Source of the DNA: HGM04593 sp045646845 | GTDB taxonomy: Bacteria > Bacteroidota > Bacteroidia > Bacteroidales > Bacteroidaceae | Direction: 5' to 3' | Assembly (NCBI GenBank): GCA_045646845.1 | Contig: JAZRLO010000003.1 | Coordinates: forward strand, 1 to 64,000 | Length of the DNA: 64,000 nucleotides | Part shown: positions 35,866 to 45,391 of the stretch, in pieces | Layout of the letters: every line of letters begins with the position of its first letter | Numbering within the stretch: the stretch's first letter is position 1 | Notes under the pieces: model-generated | The model's database searches: none | Seen by the model: only the letters and a program-made list of their open reading frames with translations | Told to the model about the DNA's origin: nothing | Program-made: the position numbers and the translations under genes

Positions 35866-36927
35866 ATGAAGGTTTTCTCCGAATACGATATTCTGTATAT
35901 GCGTCGTTGTCTGCAACTCGCGCGTTGTGGTAACGGCAGTACCTCGCCTAACCCTATGGTGGGTGCGGTAATAGTGTCTGAAGGCCGCATAATAGGCGAA
36001 GGGTACCATATACGTGCCGGTGAACCGCATGCCGAGGTCAATGCCGTGAATTCAGTGAAGGAGTGTGACCGTCATCTTCTCTCTTCCTCAACAATTTATG
36101 TAAGCCTTGAGCCCTGTTCCCATTACGGCAAGACTCCGCCCTGTTGCGACCTGATAATAGCGAAGGGTATGAAGCGTGTTGTTATAGCTACAACCGATTT
36201 TAATGTGCAGGTCAACGGGGGCGGAATAGAGCGTATGAGGGCTGCCGGAATTGACGTTGAAGTGGGGCTTCTCGAGGGCGAATCTTTCCGATTAAATGAA
36301 GCTTTTTTCAAGTTTCACCAGGAAAATCGTCCCTTTGTGACCCTCAAGTGGGCGCAGACTGCCGATGGCTTCGTGGATTATGTGAGAGAGGGCGGAGAGG
36401 CTTTGCGGATATCAACTCCACTCTCTGCACTGGCCGTGCACAAGCTGCGTGCGTCGCATGATGCCATAATGGTAGGGCGGCGTACGGCAATGCTCGACAA
36501 TCCCTCGCTCGACATACGGCATTGGGCTGGGCGGAGACCGTTGAGGCTTGTGGTTGACCGCAAGGGCGTGCTGCCGTTGTCCCTGAAACTTTTCTCGGAC
36601 GGCTATCCTACGGCAGTATTCACTTCTCCTGAAAACCGGGTGCAGTATCCCGTGACCGTAGAGCGTGTCGTACTTGACTTCGGCAAGGATATAATTCCCC
36701 AAGTGCTCGAATATCTCCGTTCCCGAAAATTGAACTCTCTTCTTGTCGAGGGCGGCCCGTGTCTTCTGCAGTCGTTCATAGACTCCTCTCTTTGGGATGT
36801 CGCACGTGTTGAGACCTGCGGCTGCCATGAAATAGGCTCCGGTGTCCCGGCTCCTGCTCTTCCTGTGTCCAATGTGGTGGAACATAAGGTTTTAGCAGGG
36901 AATGAGGTGGTCGTTTATCGCAGGTAA
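35866..36927 (+). CDS. ribD: Bifunctional riboflavin deaminase/reductase RibD
   Basis: RibD deaminates the pyrimidine intermediate of riboflavin synthesis and reduces its ribose side chain. The N-terminal deaminase has the zinc motif PHAEVNAV and SLEPCSHYGKTPPCCD. The C-terminal reductase (about 145-353) begins with RPFVTLKWAQTADG and includes DAIMVGRRTAMLDNP. At 353 residues it has the usual length. An in-frame ATG at 35854 is an alternative start. It has its own promoter. Confidence 0.96.
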   Translation: MKVFSEYDILYMRRCLQLARCGNGSTSPNPMVGAVIVSEGRIIGEGYHIRAGEPHAEVNAVNSVKECDRHLLSSSTIYVSLEPCSHYGKTPPCCDLIIAKGMKRVVIATTDFNVQVNGGGIERMRAAGIDVEVGLLEGESFRLNEAFFKFHQENRPFVTLKWAQTADGFVDYVREGGEALRISTPLSALAVHKLRASHDAIMVGRRTAMLDNPSLDIRHWAGRRPLRLVVDRKGVLPLSLKLFSDGYPTAVFTSPENRVQYPVTVERVVLDFGKDIIPQVLEYLRSRKLNSLLVEGGPCLLQSFIDSSLWDVARVETCGCHEIGSGVPAPALPVSNVVEHKVLAGNEVVVYRR

Positions 36928-36995
36928 AAAACCTTTTTTAATTTTAAAATTATATAAATAACGCGCGGAATGGCGTGTAAACCAAAAAATGTTGC

Positions 36996-37003
36996 TAATT
37001 TTG
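36996..37003 (+). promoter_or_regulatory. Probable -7 element upstream of the porG block
   Basis: TAATTTTG matches TAnnTTTG exactly and lies 26 bases before the 37030 start codon. No -33 TTTG at 19-21 bases was seen. It probably drives the lipoprotein-porG-uppS-bamA run. Confidence 0.55.
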
Positions 37004-37029
37004 TAGGTTGAATGTAATTACGTAAATCT

Positions 37030-38397
37030 ATGAAAAAATATTTGGCAATATGTTTCGCGGCTTTTGCGTTGCTTTTTGCGGGGGTATCGTGCGTGAGCAG
37101 TAACGACGAGGAAGTGGTACTCTCTCCTTATGCCATACTCAAATCTTTCAGTCTTGGTAATATAAAATCAGCATACCCGGCCTTCACCGAGACCGGTGAA
37201 GACACTATGGTCGTGAGGAACGTCTCAATGGCCACAATTCCCTTCACTGTCAATCAGGCTACAGGCGAGGTGTTCAACCGTGACTCGCTCCCGTTCTGCA
37301 CCGATGTTTCCAAAGTCGTTGCCACAATGAGCGTTACAGGAGTCGCGTCCCTCTACAATGACAGTACCGAAACATATGAACACTTCTCGTCAACAGACTC
37401 TTTGGATTTTACCTATCCGCGCAAGGTCCGTATATATTCTGCCGATGCGAACTATTACAAAGATTATACTTTGACCGTAAATGTCCATCAGGTGGAGCCC
37501 GACCTTATGGTCTGGAGCAAATCTGTGCTTCCTGCCGGTTTCCAGCCCCTGCGTGCAATCGAGTTTGACGGAACGATGAGAATTTTCGGTACAGCCGACA
37601 ACGGGAAGGCTGTTGTGCTTTCAGCATCATCCGATGGCGGTCAGCAGTGGTACCCTCTCGATGTTACAGGCCTGGATGCGTCGGCACTTGGCGGAGTGCA
37701 GTGCTTTGCCGGCAAACTCTATACGGTGTCGGGCGGTAATCTCTACTGTTCGGACAATGCATCAGACTGGAATACCGTACTGCAGGGCAACGGCTTCGCG
37801 GCAATTGTGGGAACATCCGACGATGACGGCAAGATGTGGCTGGCTACGGAAACTGCACTCTTCAGCACGGCCGATGCAGTTTCTGTAGAACAGGAGGGCG
37901 AGCTCCCTGCCGGTTTCCCCCTGTACGGTCTTTCTCTTGCATCGTATCCGTTAAATCACAATAAAGGCATAATACGCTATATGCTCGTGGGATATTCTAC
38001 TCCCGAAATGGACGGAAAAGCTTCCGTGTGGAGCAGAATCTCTACCGAGAACAAGTGGGTGGAGTATGACAATGTCGGCAATCCGTACGCGTGTCCCGCA
38101 CTGAAGGGGCTTGCCGTAGTGCGTTATGACAACTTCCTGTTCGCGTTGGGCGGTGCAGGTACGGTCAACGGTACGGCTGTCGCGCCTTTTTCCAATTTCT
38201 ACATTTCAAGGGACAACGGAATTGTATGGAAGGCAAACACATCGTTCTATCAGCGTCTGCCCAAGGAACTTGCAGGCAATGCGTCAGGGTTTGCTGCGGC
38301 TGTCGATTCGGACAACTACATGTGGGTCGCATGCGGCGGTGACAGCGCGGTGGTGTGGAAAGGTATAATAAACCGTTTGGGTTTCAAGAATAAGTAA
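37030..38397 (+). CDS. DUF6242-like lipoprotein with beta-propeller region
   Basis: A 455-residue lipoprotein (LFAGVSC, Cys about 22) whose N-terminal third is Ig-like. The rest has propeller-type repeats with an Asp-box-like segment (SASSDGGQQWYPL) and a second one near the C-terminus (YISRDNGIVWKAN). It matches the lipoprotein commonly found just upstream of porG in Bacteroidales. Function unknown; its fixed position suggests a link to outer-membrane assembly or the T9SS. The gap to porG is 4 bases. Confidence 0.78.
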   Translation: MKKYLAICFAAFALLFAGVSCVSSNDEEVVLSPYAILKSFSLGNIKSAYPAFTETGEDTMVVRNVSMATIPFTVNQATGEVFNRDSLPFCTDVSKVVATMSVTGVASLYNDSTETYEHFSSTDSLDFTYPRKVRIYSADANYYKDYTLTVNVHQVEPDLMVWSKSVLPAGFQPLRAIEFDGTMRIFGTADNGKAVVLSASSDGGQQWYPLDVTGLDASALGGVQCFAGKLYTVSGGNLYCSDNASDWNTVLQGNGFAAIVGTSDDDGKMWLATETALFSTADAVSVEQEGELPAGFPLYGLSLASYPLNHNKGIIRYMLVGYSTPEMDGKASVWSRISTENKWVEYDNVGNPYACPALKGLAVVRYDNFLFALGGAGTVNGTAVAPFSNFYISRDNGIVWKANTSFYQRLPKELAGNASGFAAAVDSDNYMWVACGGDSAVVWKGIINRLGFKNK

Positions 38398-38401
38398 GGC
38401 T

Positions 38402-39100
38402 ATGAAGAGTAGTTGGCTACGTGGATGTCTGTTGGGCGCAATTATGTTGTGCCTTACCGGCAGTGTGCGTGCCGACGGGCTCGAGTACCGTTACGAACTG
38501 GGAGCGATGGTCGGCGGAAGCAGCTATTATGGCGATGCCAACTACAGTACCCCGTGGGACAATATGAACATTATGGGCGGCCTTGTCGGGCGTTATAACA
38601 TAAACCCCCGTATGGCGGTGAAGGGAAACCTTGCTGTCGCAAGGATATCGGGCAGCACTGCAGGTCACGACAACCGTTTTCCCGGCGGCGACGTGGAGTT
38701 TTCGCGTACCCTCTTTGATTTGGGCGCGCAGTTCGAGTGCCACTTCTTCGCTTATGGCGACGGTTCCGGCTACAAGAGGACACACCGTCTTGTCCCTTAT
38801 GTGTTTGCAGGCTTGGGACTTACTTATGCCCCCAAACCGGCCGACCATGTGTTTACTCCGAACATCCCGTTGGGAATAGGGCTGAAATACAAGATTGCGC
38901 CCAGGCTGAATCTCGGATGCGAACTGTCGTTCAGGTTTACCTTCAGCGACAGGCTCGACGTTACGGACAAGACTGCTCCTGTCCTTGACGATCCTTATGG
39001 CATAGAGAGCAGCTTCCTCAAGAACAATGACAGCTACTCCTATCTGTCAATATCGGTGACTTATGATTTATCTCCAAAATACAGAAAGTGCAACAATTAA
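38402..39100 (+). CDS. porG: Outer-membrane protein of the PorG (DUF6089) family, T9SS component
   Basis: A 232-residue protein with signal peptide (ending SVRA-DG) and an eight-strand-type barrel pattern. It opens with YELGAMVGGSSYYGDANY, followed by GGLVGRYNINPRMAVKGNL and PYVFAGLGLTYAPKP, typical of DUF6089. In Porphyromonas the family member PorG associates with the PorK/PorN ring of the T9SS and is encoded just before uppS and bamA, as here. The identification rests on that family match and on the gene order. Confidence 0.85.
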   Translation: MKSSWLRGCLLGAIMLCLTGSVRADGLEYRYELGAMVGGSSYYGDANYSTPWDNMNIMGGLVGRYNINPRMAVKGNLAVARISGSTAGHDNRFPGGDVEFSRTLFDLGAQFECHFFAYGDGSGYKRTHRLVPYVFAGLGLTYAPKPADHVFTPNIPLGIGLKYKIAPRLNLGCELSFRFTFSDRLDVTDKTAPVLDDPYGIESSFLKNNDSYSYLSISVTYDLSPKYRKCNN

Positions 39101-39112
39101 AAGTTTACTGCT

Positions 39113-39862
39113 ATGAACTACATTGAACAGCTTGACAAGAACAACATTCCTCAACATATAGCAATAATCATGGACGGCAACGGCCGTTGGGCGCAGTTGC
39201 GCGGTCTTGACCGTTCAGCAGGCCATCAGGCCGGTGCGGCGACTGTGCGCAAGCTTGTGGAAAATGCCCTCAAGCTGGGTGTAAAGTACCTTACTCTATA
39301 TACATTCTCTACCGAGAACTGGAAACGTCCGGCTACGGAGGTCGCAGCACTCATGGCTCTTCTTTTCGAGTCGATAGAGGAAGAGATATTCGTGAAGAAC
39401 AATGTCGCTTTCCGTATCATCGGTGACATGAGCATGCTGCCGGACAATGTCCGCGACCGTCTCAATGCCTGTGTAGAGCGCACTTCCAAGAATGACAGCA
39501 TGACACTCGTTCTCGCGCTCAGCTACTCTTCAAAGTGGGAAATCATTGAGGCTGTACGCTCAATCTCAAACAAGGTGAAGGCCGGCGAGATGTCTGTTGA
39601 GGATATCGATGACAGTGTCATATCAAACGAACTGACCACAAACTTCATGCCCGATCCAGACCTGCTCATACGTACAGGTAAGGAGCTGCGTCTCAGTAAC
39701 TTCCTCTTGTGGCAGGCTGCCTATTCGGAACTTTATTTCACCGAGGTTCTGTGGCCTGATTTTGACAACGATGAACTCTGCAAGGCCGTGTATGAATATC
39801 AGCAAAGACAGCGTCGCTACGGTCTGACCGGGGAGCAGGTAACGAATGATGAAAACAAGTAA
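39113..39862 (+). CDS. uppS: Isoprenyl (undecaprenyl) diphosphate synthase
   Basis: UppS makes the C55 lipid carrier for peptidoglycan and O-antigen. The 249-residue cis-prenyltransferase has IAIIMDGNGRWAQLRG near the start, YTFSTENWKRP and the C-terminal RTGKELRLSNFLLWQ..YSELYF region. It lies 12 bases after porG and ends just before bamA. Confidence 0.97.
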   Translation: MNYIEQLDKNNIPQHIAIIMDGNGRWAQLRGLDRSAGHQAGAATVRKLVENALKLGVKYLTLYTFSTENWKRPATEVAALMALLFESIEEEIFVKNNVAFRIIGDMSMLPDNVRDRLNACVERTSKNDSMTLVLALSYSSKWEIIEAVRSISNKVKAGEMSVEDIDDSVISNELTTNFMPDPDLLIRTGKELRLSNFLLWQAAYSELYFTEVLWPDFDNDELCKAVYEYQQRQRRYGLTGEQVTNDENK

Positions 39863-39866
39863 TAAG

Positions 39867-42497
39867 ATGAGATATTTGACGTTCATAAGAACAGTGCTGT
39901 TGATCGCGCTTCTCTCCGTATCGGGAGTGTCGGCGCAGGAGACAATAGTAAAGCCGACCGTGCTTTATACCAATGCCGCGCATAAATATACTATCGGCGG
40001 TATAAACATCACCGGTGTCGATGACATAGAACCGGCCGTGATAAGGAGCATTTCCGGCCTTTCGGTGGGAGATGTCATCTCCGTGCCCGGTGACGAGGTT
40101 ACCAATGCCGTCAAGCGGTACTGCCGTCACGGCCTCTTTGAGGATGTGAGCATTACCGCCGACAGTATCATCGGTGACAAGGTCTATATCGGCATAGCCC
40201 TGAAGATGCGTCCGCGCGTTTCTCAGCTCAACATCAACGGTGTGAAGAAGTCGGAACGCGAGGACCTTGAACTAAAGGTCGGTATTATCCGCGGAAACCA
40301 GATAACTCCAGACATTGTTGACCGTGCCAAGAAAATCATCAGGAACTATTACGATGACCTGGGTTACAAGAACGCTGAAATTGATGTCGTACAGCGTCCC
40401 GACGTTACCGCCGACGGTCGTGTGATAGTCGATATCAACATTGACAAGAAGGACAAGATTAAGGTAAACCGTATATATATAGAAGGTGCGGAACAGTTGC
40501 CCGAGAAAAAAGTGAGGTATGCGATGAAGAAGACACGCGAGAAGACCCGCATGGACAATCTCTTCCACACACTGTTCCGTTCAAAGAAGTTTACCGAGGA
40601 GCGTTTCAGCGAGGACAAGGAGAATATCCTGAACCGTTACTATGAGCATGGCTTCCGCGATGCCCGTATCGTGAAGGACAGCGTGGTGCCTTTCGATGAC
40701 AGCAGCGTTGACATATATCTGACAATTGAGGAGGGTAACAAATATTATATCCGCAGTATCAAGTGGGTCGGCAATAGTGTCTATTCCACATCATGGCTCG
40801 ACTATGTGCTTCGCATGAAGCCCGGTGATATATATGACCAGAACAAACTGTATGACCGTCTCATGAACGATGAGGATGGAATCAAGAACGTCTATTTCAA
40901 CGACGGTTATGTGTTCCTGAAGCTCTTCCCCGTGGAGGCCAGAGTGGAGAACGATTCCGTTGACCTTGAGATACGTATGGTCGAGGGCTCCCAGGCTACA
41001 ATCAACCGTGTGACAATCAGCGGTAACGACCGCCTTTACGAGGAGGTGGTGCGCCGCGAACTCTATACTCTTCCGGGTAGCCTTTTCTCAATGCAGGCTC
41101 TTGAGCGTTCTTTCCGCCAGATTGCCAATATGGGCCACTTCGACCCCGAGACAATTGATCCGGGTGTGGTGCCGAGCGAGCAGGACGGTACTGTGGATGT
41201 GAATTGGAAACTGACCACCAAGAGCAGTGACCAGATAGAGCTCTCTGCCGGTTGGGGACAGACTGGTATTATAGGTAAACTGGCATTGAAGTTCACCAAC
41301 TTCTCCATGCGCAACCTTTTCCGCAGGGACGGTGTGCGCCGTGGCATCATTCCGCAAGGTGATGGCCAGACTTTGACTGTCAGCGCACAGTCCAACGGAC
41401 GATATTACCAGTCGTACAGCCTTTCGTTCTTCGATCCGTGGCTGGGCCGCAAGCGTCCCAACTCATTCTCCGTATCGGCGTTCATGTCGGTACAGACCGA
41501 CGTGGCCGACAGCTATTATAACTCGGCATACTATAACAACTATGCCAACTACATGTACGGCTACGGCAATTACAACGGCTACGGTTACAACAATGTGTCG
41601 TCATACTATGACCCCGACAAATATATAAAGATGTATGGTGTGTCAATCGGTTGGGGACGCCGTCTCCGTTGGCCCGACGACTATTTCAACTTCTCGGCAG
41701 AGCTTAACTATCAGGTTTACTCTCTCAAGGACTGGCAGTACTTTCTCATAACCGACGGTGTCTGCAACAACATCAACCTGACATTGTCTTTGAGCCGCAG
41801 CACGATAGACCATCCTTACTTCCCGCGCGAAGGTTCAGAGTTCTCGCTCGTAGGTTCGTTGACACCTCCTTACTCCGCGTGGGACGGCAAGGATTATGCG
41901 AACCTTGCGAATAACCCCAACTCGCCGTCATACAAGGACGACCTGCGTGAGAAACATAAATGGATTGAGTACTACAAGATAAAGTTCCGCAGCAAGACAT
42001 ATACTTCGCTTACTGAAGGAAAGTACAACCTCGTGCTCATGACCCGTGCCGACTTCGGTATCCTCGGCAGTTACGACAAGAACAAGAAGTCTCCGTTCGA
42101 GACATTCTATGTGGGCGGTGACGGTATGAGCGGTTACTCGTACAACTACGCTACTGACATGATTGCTCTGCGCGGATACGAGAACGGTAGTCTTACACCT
42201 TATGGTCGTGAGGGTTATGCATATACGCGTCTGGGTCTTGAACTCCGTTTCCCGTTCATGCTGCAGAACTCAACTTCGATATACGGCCTTGCTTTCGTCG
42301 AGGGAGGAAACGCATGGAGCGATGCATCAAAGTTCAACCTGTTCGACCTGAAGAGAAGTGCCGGTGTCGGTGTCCGCATCTTCCTGCAGATGATAGGTCT
42401 TGTAGGTCTTGACTGGGCTTATGGATTTGATAACGTATTCGGTTCGTCCCAGTATGGTGGAAGCCACTTCCACTTCATATTGGGTCAGGAATTCTAA
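39867..42497 (+). CDS. bamA: Outer-membrane protein assembly factor BamA
   Basis: BamA folds and inserts outer-membrane beta barrels. The 876-residue protein has a signal peptide (LLIALLSVSGVSAQ), POTRA repeats to about residue 440 and a 16-strand barrel. The barrel includes the lid-loop motif IALRGYENGS and a final strand ending FHFILGQEF. A Tyr/Asn/Gly-rich loop (about 549-584) interrupts the barrel. Upstream in-frame starts from 39846 would overlap uppS; the chosen ATG begins the signal peptide. The ompH genes follow directly. Confidence 0.95.
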   Translation: MRYLTFIRTVLLIALLSVSGVSAQETIVKPTVLYTNAAHKYTIGGINITGVDDIEPAVIRSISGLSVGDVISVPGDEVTNAVKRYCRHGLFEDVSITADSIIGDKVYIGIALKMRPRVSQLNINGVKKSEREDLELKVGIIRGNQITPDIVDRAKKIIRNYYDDLGYKNAEIDVVQRPDVTADGRVIVDINIDKKDKIKVNRIYIEGAEQLPEKKVRYAMKKTREKTRMDNLFHTLFRSKKFTEERFSEDKENILNRYYEHGFRDARIVKDSVVPFDDSSVDIYLTIEEGNKYYIRSIKWVGNSVYSTSWLDYVLRMKPGDIYDQNKLYDRLMNDEDGIKNVYFNDGYVFLKLFPVEARVENDSVDLEIRMVEGSQATINRVTISGNDRLYEEVVRRELYTLPGSLFSMQALERSFRQIANMGHFDPETIDPGVVPSEQDGTVDVNWKLTTKSSDQIELSAGWGQTGIIGKLALKFTNFSMRNLFRRDGVRRGIIPQGDGQTLTVSAQSNGRYYQSYSLSFFDPWLGRKRPNSFSVSAFMSVQTDVADSYYNSAYYNNYANYMYGYGNYNGYGYNNVSSYYDPDKYIKMYGVSIGWGRRLRWPDDYFNFSAELNYQVYSLKDWQYFLITDGVCNNINLTLSLSRSTIDHPYFPREGSEFSLVGSLTPPYSAWDGKDYANLANNPNSPSYKDDLREKHKWIEYYKIKFRSKTYTSLTEGKYNLVLMTRADFGILGSYDKNKKSPFETFYVGGDGMSGYSYNYATDMIALRGYENGSLTPYGREGYAYTRLGLELRFPFMLQNSTSIYGLAFVEGGNAWSDASKFNLFDLKRSAGVGVRIFLQMIGLVGLDWAYGFDNVFGSSQYGGSHFHFILGQEF

Positions 42498-42512
42498 TAA
42501 AAATAGACGATT

Positions 42513-43028
42513 ATGAAAAAACTGATTCTGACAATCATTGTTGCCTGTCTCTCTTCAGCAGCTGTACAGGCACAGAAGTATGTGACAGTGGATATGGAGT
42601 ACATACTCAAGAATATCCCTGCCTATGAGCGTGCCAACGAACAGCTCAGCCAGCAGTCAAAACGCTGGCAGGGTGAAATCGAGGAGATTGTTGCCGAGGC
42701 TGAAAAGATGTTCAAGAAGTACCAGAGCGAGTCGGCATTCCTTTCTGACAAGCAGCGTATCGAGAGCGAGAACGCCATTCTTGCCAAGGAGAAGGAGGCC
42801 AGTGAACTCAAACGCCAGTATTTCGGTCCTTCGGGCGAACTGTACAAGAAACGCGAGAGTCTCATGGCTCCAATACAGGAGGAGATATACAATGCGGTAA
42901 AGGAGATATGCGAATCGAAGAAGTATCTCATGGTCATTGACCGCTCGTCGGCCGGCAGCCTCATCTATTCGGCACCGTCAATAGACATAAGCAACGATGT
43001 CCTGACGAAATTGGGCTATTCCGAGTGA
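42513..43028 (+). CDS. OmpH/Skp-family periplasmic chaperone (copy 1)
   Basis: A 171-residue protein with signal peptide (IIVACLSSAAVQAQ) followed by KYVTVDMEYILKNIPAYERA, the Skp/OmpH opening. A long charged helical region (about 45-115) would form the grasping arms, and the C-terminal strand-rich part contains LMVIDRSSAGSLIYS. Skp-like chaperones hold unfolded outer-membrane proteins in the periplasm and deliver them to BamA, encoded 15 bases upstream. Confidence 0.93.
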   Translation: MKKLILTIIVACLSSAAVQAQKYVTVDMEYILKNIPAYERANEQLSQQSKRWQGEIEEIVAEAEKMFKKYQSESAFLSDKQRIESENAILAKEKEASELKRQYFGPSGELYKKRESLMAPIQEEIYNAVKEICESKKYLMVIDRSSAGSLIYSAPSIDISNDVLTKLGYSE

Positions 43029-43075
43029 TATCAAATAGAGTAAAGAACAAATGTTTAATTTAAAATTTCAATAAG

Positions 43076-43609
43076 ATGAAAAAGATTTTGATTTTGCTTC
43101 TGCTTGTAGCTCCTATGAGCATGTTTGCACAGAAGTTCGGTTATGTTAACACTTCAGAGATTATTCCTGTGATGCCCGAATATACAAAGGCTATCACAAA
43201 GATACAGGAACTTGAGAAAATGTACACGGACGAGTTCAACAGTCTGCGTACAGAACTTGAGAAGAAGGGTACTGAGTTCGAGAAGATGCAGAAGGATTCT
43301 GTTCCGCAGAGCATCCTCGAGCGCAGATATGAGGATCTTATGCAGTTGCAGGAGCGTATCCAGCAGTATGGCCAGGAGATTCAGGCGAACCTGCAGAGAG
43401 CAGAGCAGGAGGAGATGGTTGCCATCCAGAAGATTCTGCGCGATGCTCTTGAGGCTGTAGGCAAGGAGGGTGAGTATGTATGCATCTTCGACCTCGCCGG
43501 CGGCATGCCGTATGTAAGCACCACTTTGTGCGACGACCTTTCGGCAAAGGTGAAGACCAAATTGGGTATTCCGGCAAATGCAGTTCCTGCGGCCGCACCA
43601 GCAAAATAA
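43076..43609 (+). CDS. OmpH/Skp-family periplasmic chaperone (copy 2)
   Basis: This 177-residue paralogue has a signal peptide (LLVAPMSMFAQ), the KFGYVNTSEIIPVMPEY opening, a coiled-coil middle (about 40-110, rich in Glu, Lys and Gln) and a short Ala/Pro tail. The gap from copy 1 is 47 bases. A hairpin follows, so the bamA unit may end here, with copy 3 on the same or a readthrough transcript. Confidence 0.93.
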   Translation: MKKILILLLLVAPMSMFAQKFGYVNTSEIIPVMPEYTKAITKIQELEKMYTDEFNSLRTELEKKGTEFEKMQKDSVPQSILERRYEDLMQLQERIQQYGQEIQANLQRAEQEEMVAIQKILRDALEAVGKEGEYVCIFDLAGGMPYVSTTLCDDLSAKVKTKLGIPANAVPAAAPAK

Positions 43610-43706
43610 ACAGGTCGTAACGGGTAATAAGGATGATTGGAAAGTGAACTTCTACGTCATGCTCTGCATGCCATGGAACTCATCTTTTCATTCATCTTCA
43701 AATCAG

Positions 43707-43731
43707 GAGGGCGACCTTTAGGGTCACCCTC
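43707..43731 (+). terminator. Hairpin after ompH copy 2
   Basis: GAGGGCGACC pairs with GGTCACCCTC (one mismatch) around TTTAG, followed by ATCGTTTCTTT. The arms resemble the terminal arms of the 46842-46939 element. Confidence 0.7.
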
Positions 43732-43814
43732 ATCGTTTCTTTCGGGAGCAGTTGCAACCCCCTATGTTTTACAGCTTTTTTATAAAGGAAATCCAAACAG
43801 GTTCTTGATACATT

Positions 43815-44444
43815 ATGCGTAAATTATTGATATTGCTTGCCCTTTTTCCGGCAATATGTGCAGCACAGGCCAATTTCGGCCATTTTAGCCGTAGCGGGGC
43901 GGTGAAGGAACTTCCGCAGTACAGGAAGGCAACCGAGGAGTATGAGGCTCTTAAGAAGAGATGCAGGGACGAGGTTGAACGCAACGAGCAGGAATTGACT
44001 CGTCTTTATGTGGCATTCCTCGAGGGGCAGAGCAGTTTCCCCGAACCGATACTGCGTAAGAGGCAGAGTGAACTCCAGCAGATGGTGGATAACAGTGTGG
44101 CTTTCCGCGGTCAGCTGAAGCAATGGCTGGCAGCGGCGCGCGATTCGCTTTATCAACCCTCGTACAAGGTTATCGACGAGGCTCTGAAGGTCGTATGCGA
44201 AGTGTATTCTCTCGATTATGCCATAGATACCGATGCGGGTGTGTACTGTTATATAAACCCGCAGAGGGGTATTGACATAACCGATGCGGTGCTGAAGGTT
44301 GCCATGAACCCCGGTGTGCCTGTCACATCGCTTCTGGGTAATGCTACGGAGTGTGACGAGAAGAAGGAATCCCCCGTGGCGGTACCTGCAAATGTGGATG
44401 CAGGGGCGGTGGAGCCGGAACAGAAAAAGGACTCTGTACAATAA
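43815..44444 (+). CDS. OmpH/Skp-like protein (copy 3, divergent)
   Basis: A 209-residue exported protein (LLILLALFPAICAAQ) with the OmpH layout: NFGHFSRSGAVKELPQY, a helical arm region (about 45-110) and a C-terminal strand region (AIDTDAGVYCYINPQRG). It lacks the usual 'yVd...il' start and carries a low-complexity acidic/Val tail of about 35 residues. It is more diverged than copies 1 and 2 and may serve different clients. murI starts 13 bases downstream. Confidence 0.85.
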   Translation: MRKLLILLALFPAICAAQANFGHFSRSGAVKELPQYRKATEEYEALKKRCRDEVERNEQELTRLYVAFLEGQSSFPEPILRKRQSELQQMVDNSVAFRGQLKQWLAAARDSLYQPSYKVIDEALKVVCEVYSLDYAIDTDAGVYCYINPQRGIDITDAVLKVAMNPGVPVTSLLGNATECDEKKESPVAVPANVDAGAVEPEQKKDSVQ

Positions 44445-44457
44445 TATTGCTAGTAAT

Positions 44458-45303
44458 ATGGAGAATTACATTGAACTGCCTAAGTCGGCCGGTCCTATCG
44501 GAATCTTTGATTCCGGCTATGGCGGTCTTACTATATATGACGAGATTAAGAAACTCTTGCCGCAGTACGACTATCTCTATTTGGGCGACAATGCGCGCAC
44601 GCCTTATGGCACGCGCTCATTTGACGTAGTGTATGAGTTTACGCGTCAGGCTGTGCGTTATCTCTTCCAGCAAGGTTGCCAGCTCGTGATTCTTGCTTGC
44701 AATACAGCCTCGGCAAAAGCCTTGCGTACAATACAGCAGGTGGATATACCCTCACTTGACCCCAACCGCCGCGTTCTTGGAATAATACGTCCTACGGTGG
44801 AGTGTATCGGCGATATCACGGAGAGCCGTCATGTGGGTGTACTCGCCACCGAGGGTACGATAAAGTCACATTCGTATCCGCTGGAGATACGCAAACTCTT
44901 TCCCGAGATAGAGGTCACGGGTGAAGCATGTCCCATGTGGGTTCCGCTTGTCGAGACCGGAGAATATGACAGTGACGGTGCCGATTATTTTGTCAAACGC
45001 CATATTGACAACCTCATGGAACGTGATCCCGAGATCGATTCTGTGATTCTCGGATGTACGCATTATCCGATACTGCTCGATAAGATAAGGAAACATATGC
45101 CCGGGCATGTGAAGCTTGTGACGCAAGGTGCTGCTGTAGCGGCCTCGTTGAAGTCATATCTTGAAAGGCATCCACGCATGGAGGCTCTCTGTACAAAGGG
45201 CGGCAACACTGTATTCTGTACAACTGAGGCCGGTGGCAAGTTCGGGGAACAGGCATCGCTGTTCCTCAATCACCCGATAGCGGTGAAGAACGTGACGCTG
45301 TAA
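44458..45303 (+). CDS. murI: Glutamate racemase
   Basis: MurI makes D-glutamate for peptidoglycan. The 281-residue protein has IGIFDSGYGGLT, YLGDNARTPYGTRS, the first catalytic Cys in LACNTASA and the second in ILGCTHYPIL. An upstream in-frame extension inside ompH copy 3 is out of character, so the ATG at 44458 is the start. It closes the envelope-assembly block. Confidence 0.96.
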   Translation: MENYIELPKSAGPIGIFDSGYGGLTIYDEIKKLLPQYDYLYLGDNARTPYGTRSFDVVYEFTRQAVRYLFQQGCQLVILACNTASAKALRTIQQVDIPSLDPNRRVLGIIRPTVECIGDITESRHVGVLATEGTIKSHSYPLEIRKLFPEIEVTGEACPMWVPLVETGEYDSDGADYFVKRHIDNLMERDPEIDSVILGCTHYPILLDKIRKHMPGHVKLVTQGAAVAASLKSYLERHPRMEALCTKGGNTVFCTTEAGGKFGEQASLFLNHPIAVKNVTL

Positions 45304-45391
45304 CAGCATCACCTCCAGCGCATGCAGCAGACAAATAATCCGGGGTGCATGGTTTCAAAATACATAATACAGACACTGAAAATAACAGACA

